Source: CAZTVF01 sp964616985 (lineage in GTDB: Bacteria; Planctomycetota; Phycisphaerae; SM23-33). Taken from it: DNA of 5,307 bases. Positions 4,870 through 5,307 of this stretch are shown piece after piece (positions within the stretch are counted from its first letter, which is position 1; the number at the start of each line of letters is the position of its first letter). The stretch is taken from positions 1-5,307 of the forward strand of contig CAZTVF010000203.1 of the NCBI GenBank assembly GCA_964616985.1. The letters run 5' to 3'. The translations under genes were made by a program, and so were the position numbers. The notes under the pieces are model-generated. The model was not told where the DNA came from. It worked only from the letters and a program-made list of their open reading frames with translations, and did no database searches.

Positions 4870-5253
4870 GTAACGCTGCTAGTATTCACACAATCAGCTT
4901 TTCGTCGGGACGATCTCCTTCGGCTTTCGTAATCACCAGCCATGCAGGCTCCTTCGCATTATGACGGCCTTGCCTGCACGTCAGCGACTCCGGCGCGGCA
5001 GCTTCAGGGCGTCGAGGTCACGAGGGCCGACCGTCTCAGCCGTAGGGCACGGAATCCCGCATTGGAGCAGATTATCGTGACGCGGCTGGCGAAGATCGCG
5101 GAGATCGCAGCGTGGGAGGCGTGGCTGGTAGTCGATGATGCGGCAGATGCCCTGCAACACTTTGTACTGGGATAGCCTGAAGACTTGCCGCAAACACTAC
5201 GCGGCTCTTGTCCCCCAGGAAATGCACGCGGATGTTGGCCAGACATGCCCTAT
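4870..5253. other. Stretch without a convincing gene
   Basis: Several frames are open here on both strands, but none has recognised motifs and none is clearly better than the others. The plus frame 4942-5175 and the minus frames at 4981-5193 and 5072-5284 overlap and look like mutual shadows. One minus frame, open from the right edge of the window, reads ANIRVHFLGDKSRVVFAASL, which is somewhat protein-like and could be a decayed coding remnant. The part next to 4870 is the upstream region of abiEi. Confidence 0.4.
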
Positions 5254-5307
5254 TGACCTGCCCCCGTTTTCCGCCACAATTCAAGAGAGAGTCTTTACGC
5301 TTGGCGT
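5254..5307. mobile_element. Possible left end of an IS3-family element, cut by the window edge
   Basis: From 5254 the plus strand reads TGACCTGCCCCCG, followed by TTTTCCGCCAC and a GAGAGAG tract. Beginning with TG followed by a CTGCCCCC block resembles terminal inverted repeats of IS3-family elements as I remember them. The transposase and the opposite end would lie beyond the window. The assignment rests on sequence style only. Confidence 0.28.

Noticed and set aside
5072..5307. Minus-strand frame entering from the right edge (ANIRVHFLGDKSRVVF)
   Set aside because: Somewhat protein-like, but no family was recognised, it overlaps the IS3-like terminal sequence, and it decays into Pro/Ser/Arg-rich sequence; not called as a gene.

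Overview
The window is GC-rich bacterial accessory DNA. The protein families fit a large-genome environmental bacterium, possibly a planctomycete or relative, but the sequence alone does not fix the taxon. Most genes lie on the minus strand and belong to nucleotidyltransferase (NTase)-type toxin-antitoxin modules. Possible insertion-sequence ends sit at both edges: a 23-bp tandem repeat like an IS21-type end at 3-48, and an IS3-like terminal sequence from 5254. It looks like a small defence or toxin-antitoxin island bracketed by mobile DNA.

Module A (145-1740, minus strand) appears intact. A 204-aa NTase (start 1654) overlaps a 306-aa winged-helix protein (start 1065) by 26 bases. Just upstream lie a plausible promoter and a perfect 13-bp palindrome that could be the operator. 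The toxin-like gene comes first and the regulator-like gene second, the reverse of AbiE.

Module B (1867-4867, minus strand) is an AbiE-type module with an intact AbiEi antitoxin (203 aa) and a wrecked AbiEii toxin. The AbiEii reading frame can be rebuilt to about 305 residues, but it is split. The first 101 codons (4230 to about 3928) are separated from the last ~205 (about 2484 to 1867) by roughly 1.44 kb of foreign DNA. The distal part also carries an in-frame TAG at 2146-2148. The toxin is almost certainly dead while its antitoxin frame stays open.

The inserted segment (about 2485-3925) reads on the plus strand. It holds the 3' part of an unrecognised gene (2490-2852), a short remnant that looks like the tail of a type I restriction specificity subunit HsdS (2881-2976), a possible 50-aa small gene starting right after that stop codon (2977-3129), and a complete yebC/yeeN-family gene (3137-3856). 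The yebC stop overlaps, tail to tail, the premature stop of the broken AbiEii N-terminal half.

From about 4870 to 5253 no convincing gene is visible. No tRNA, rRNA or CRISPR array was recognised.
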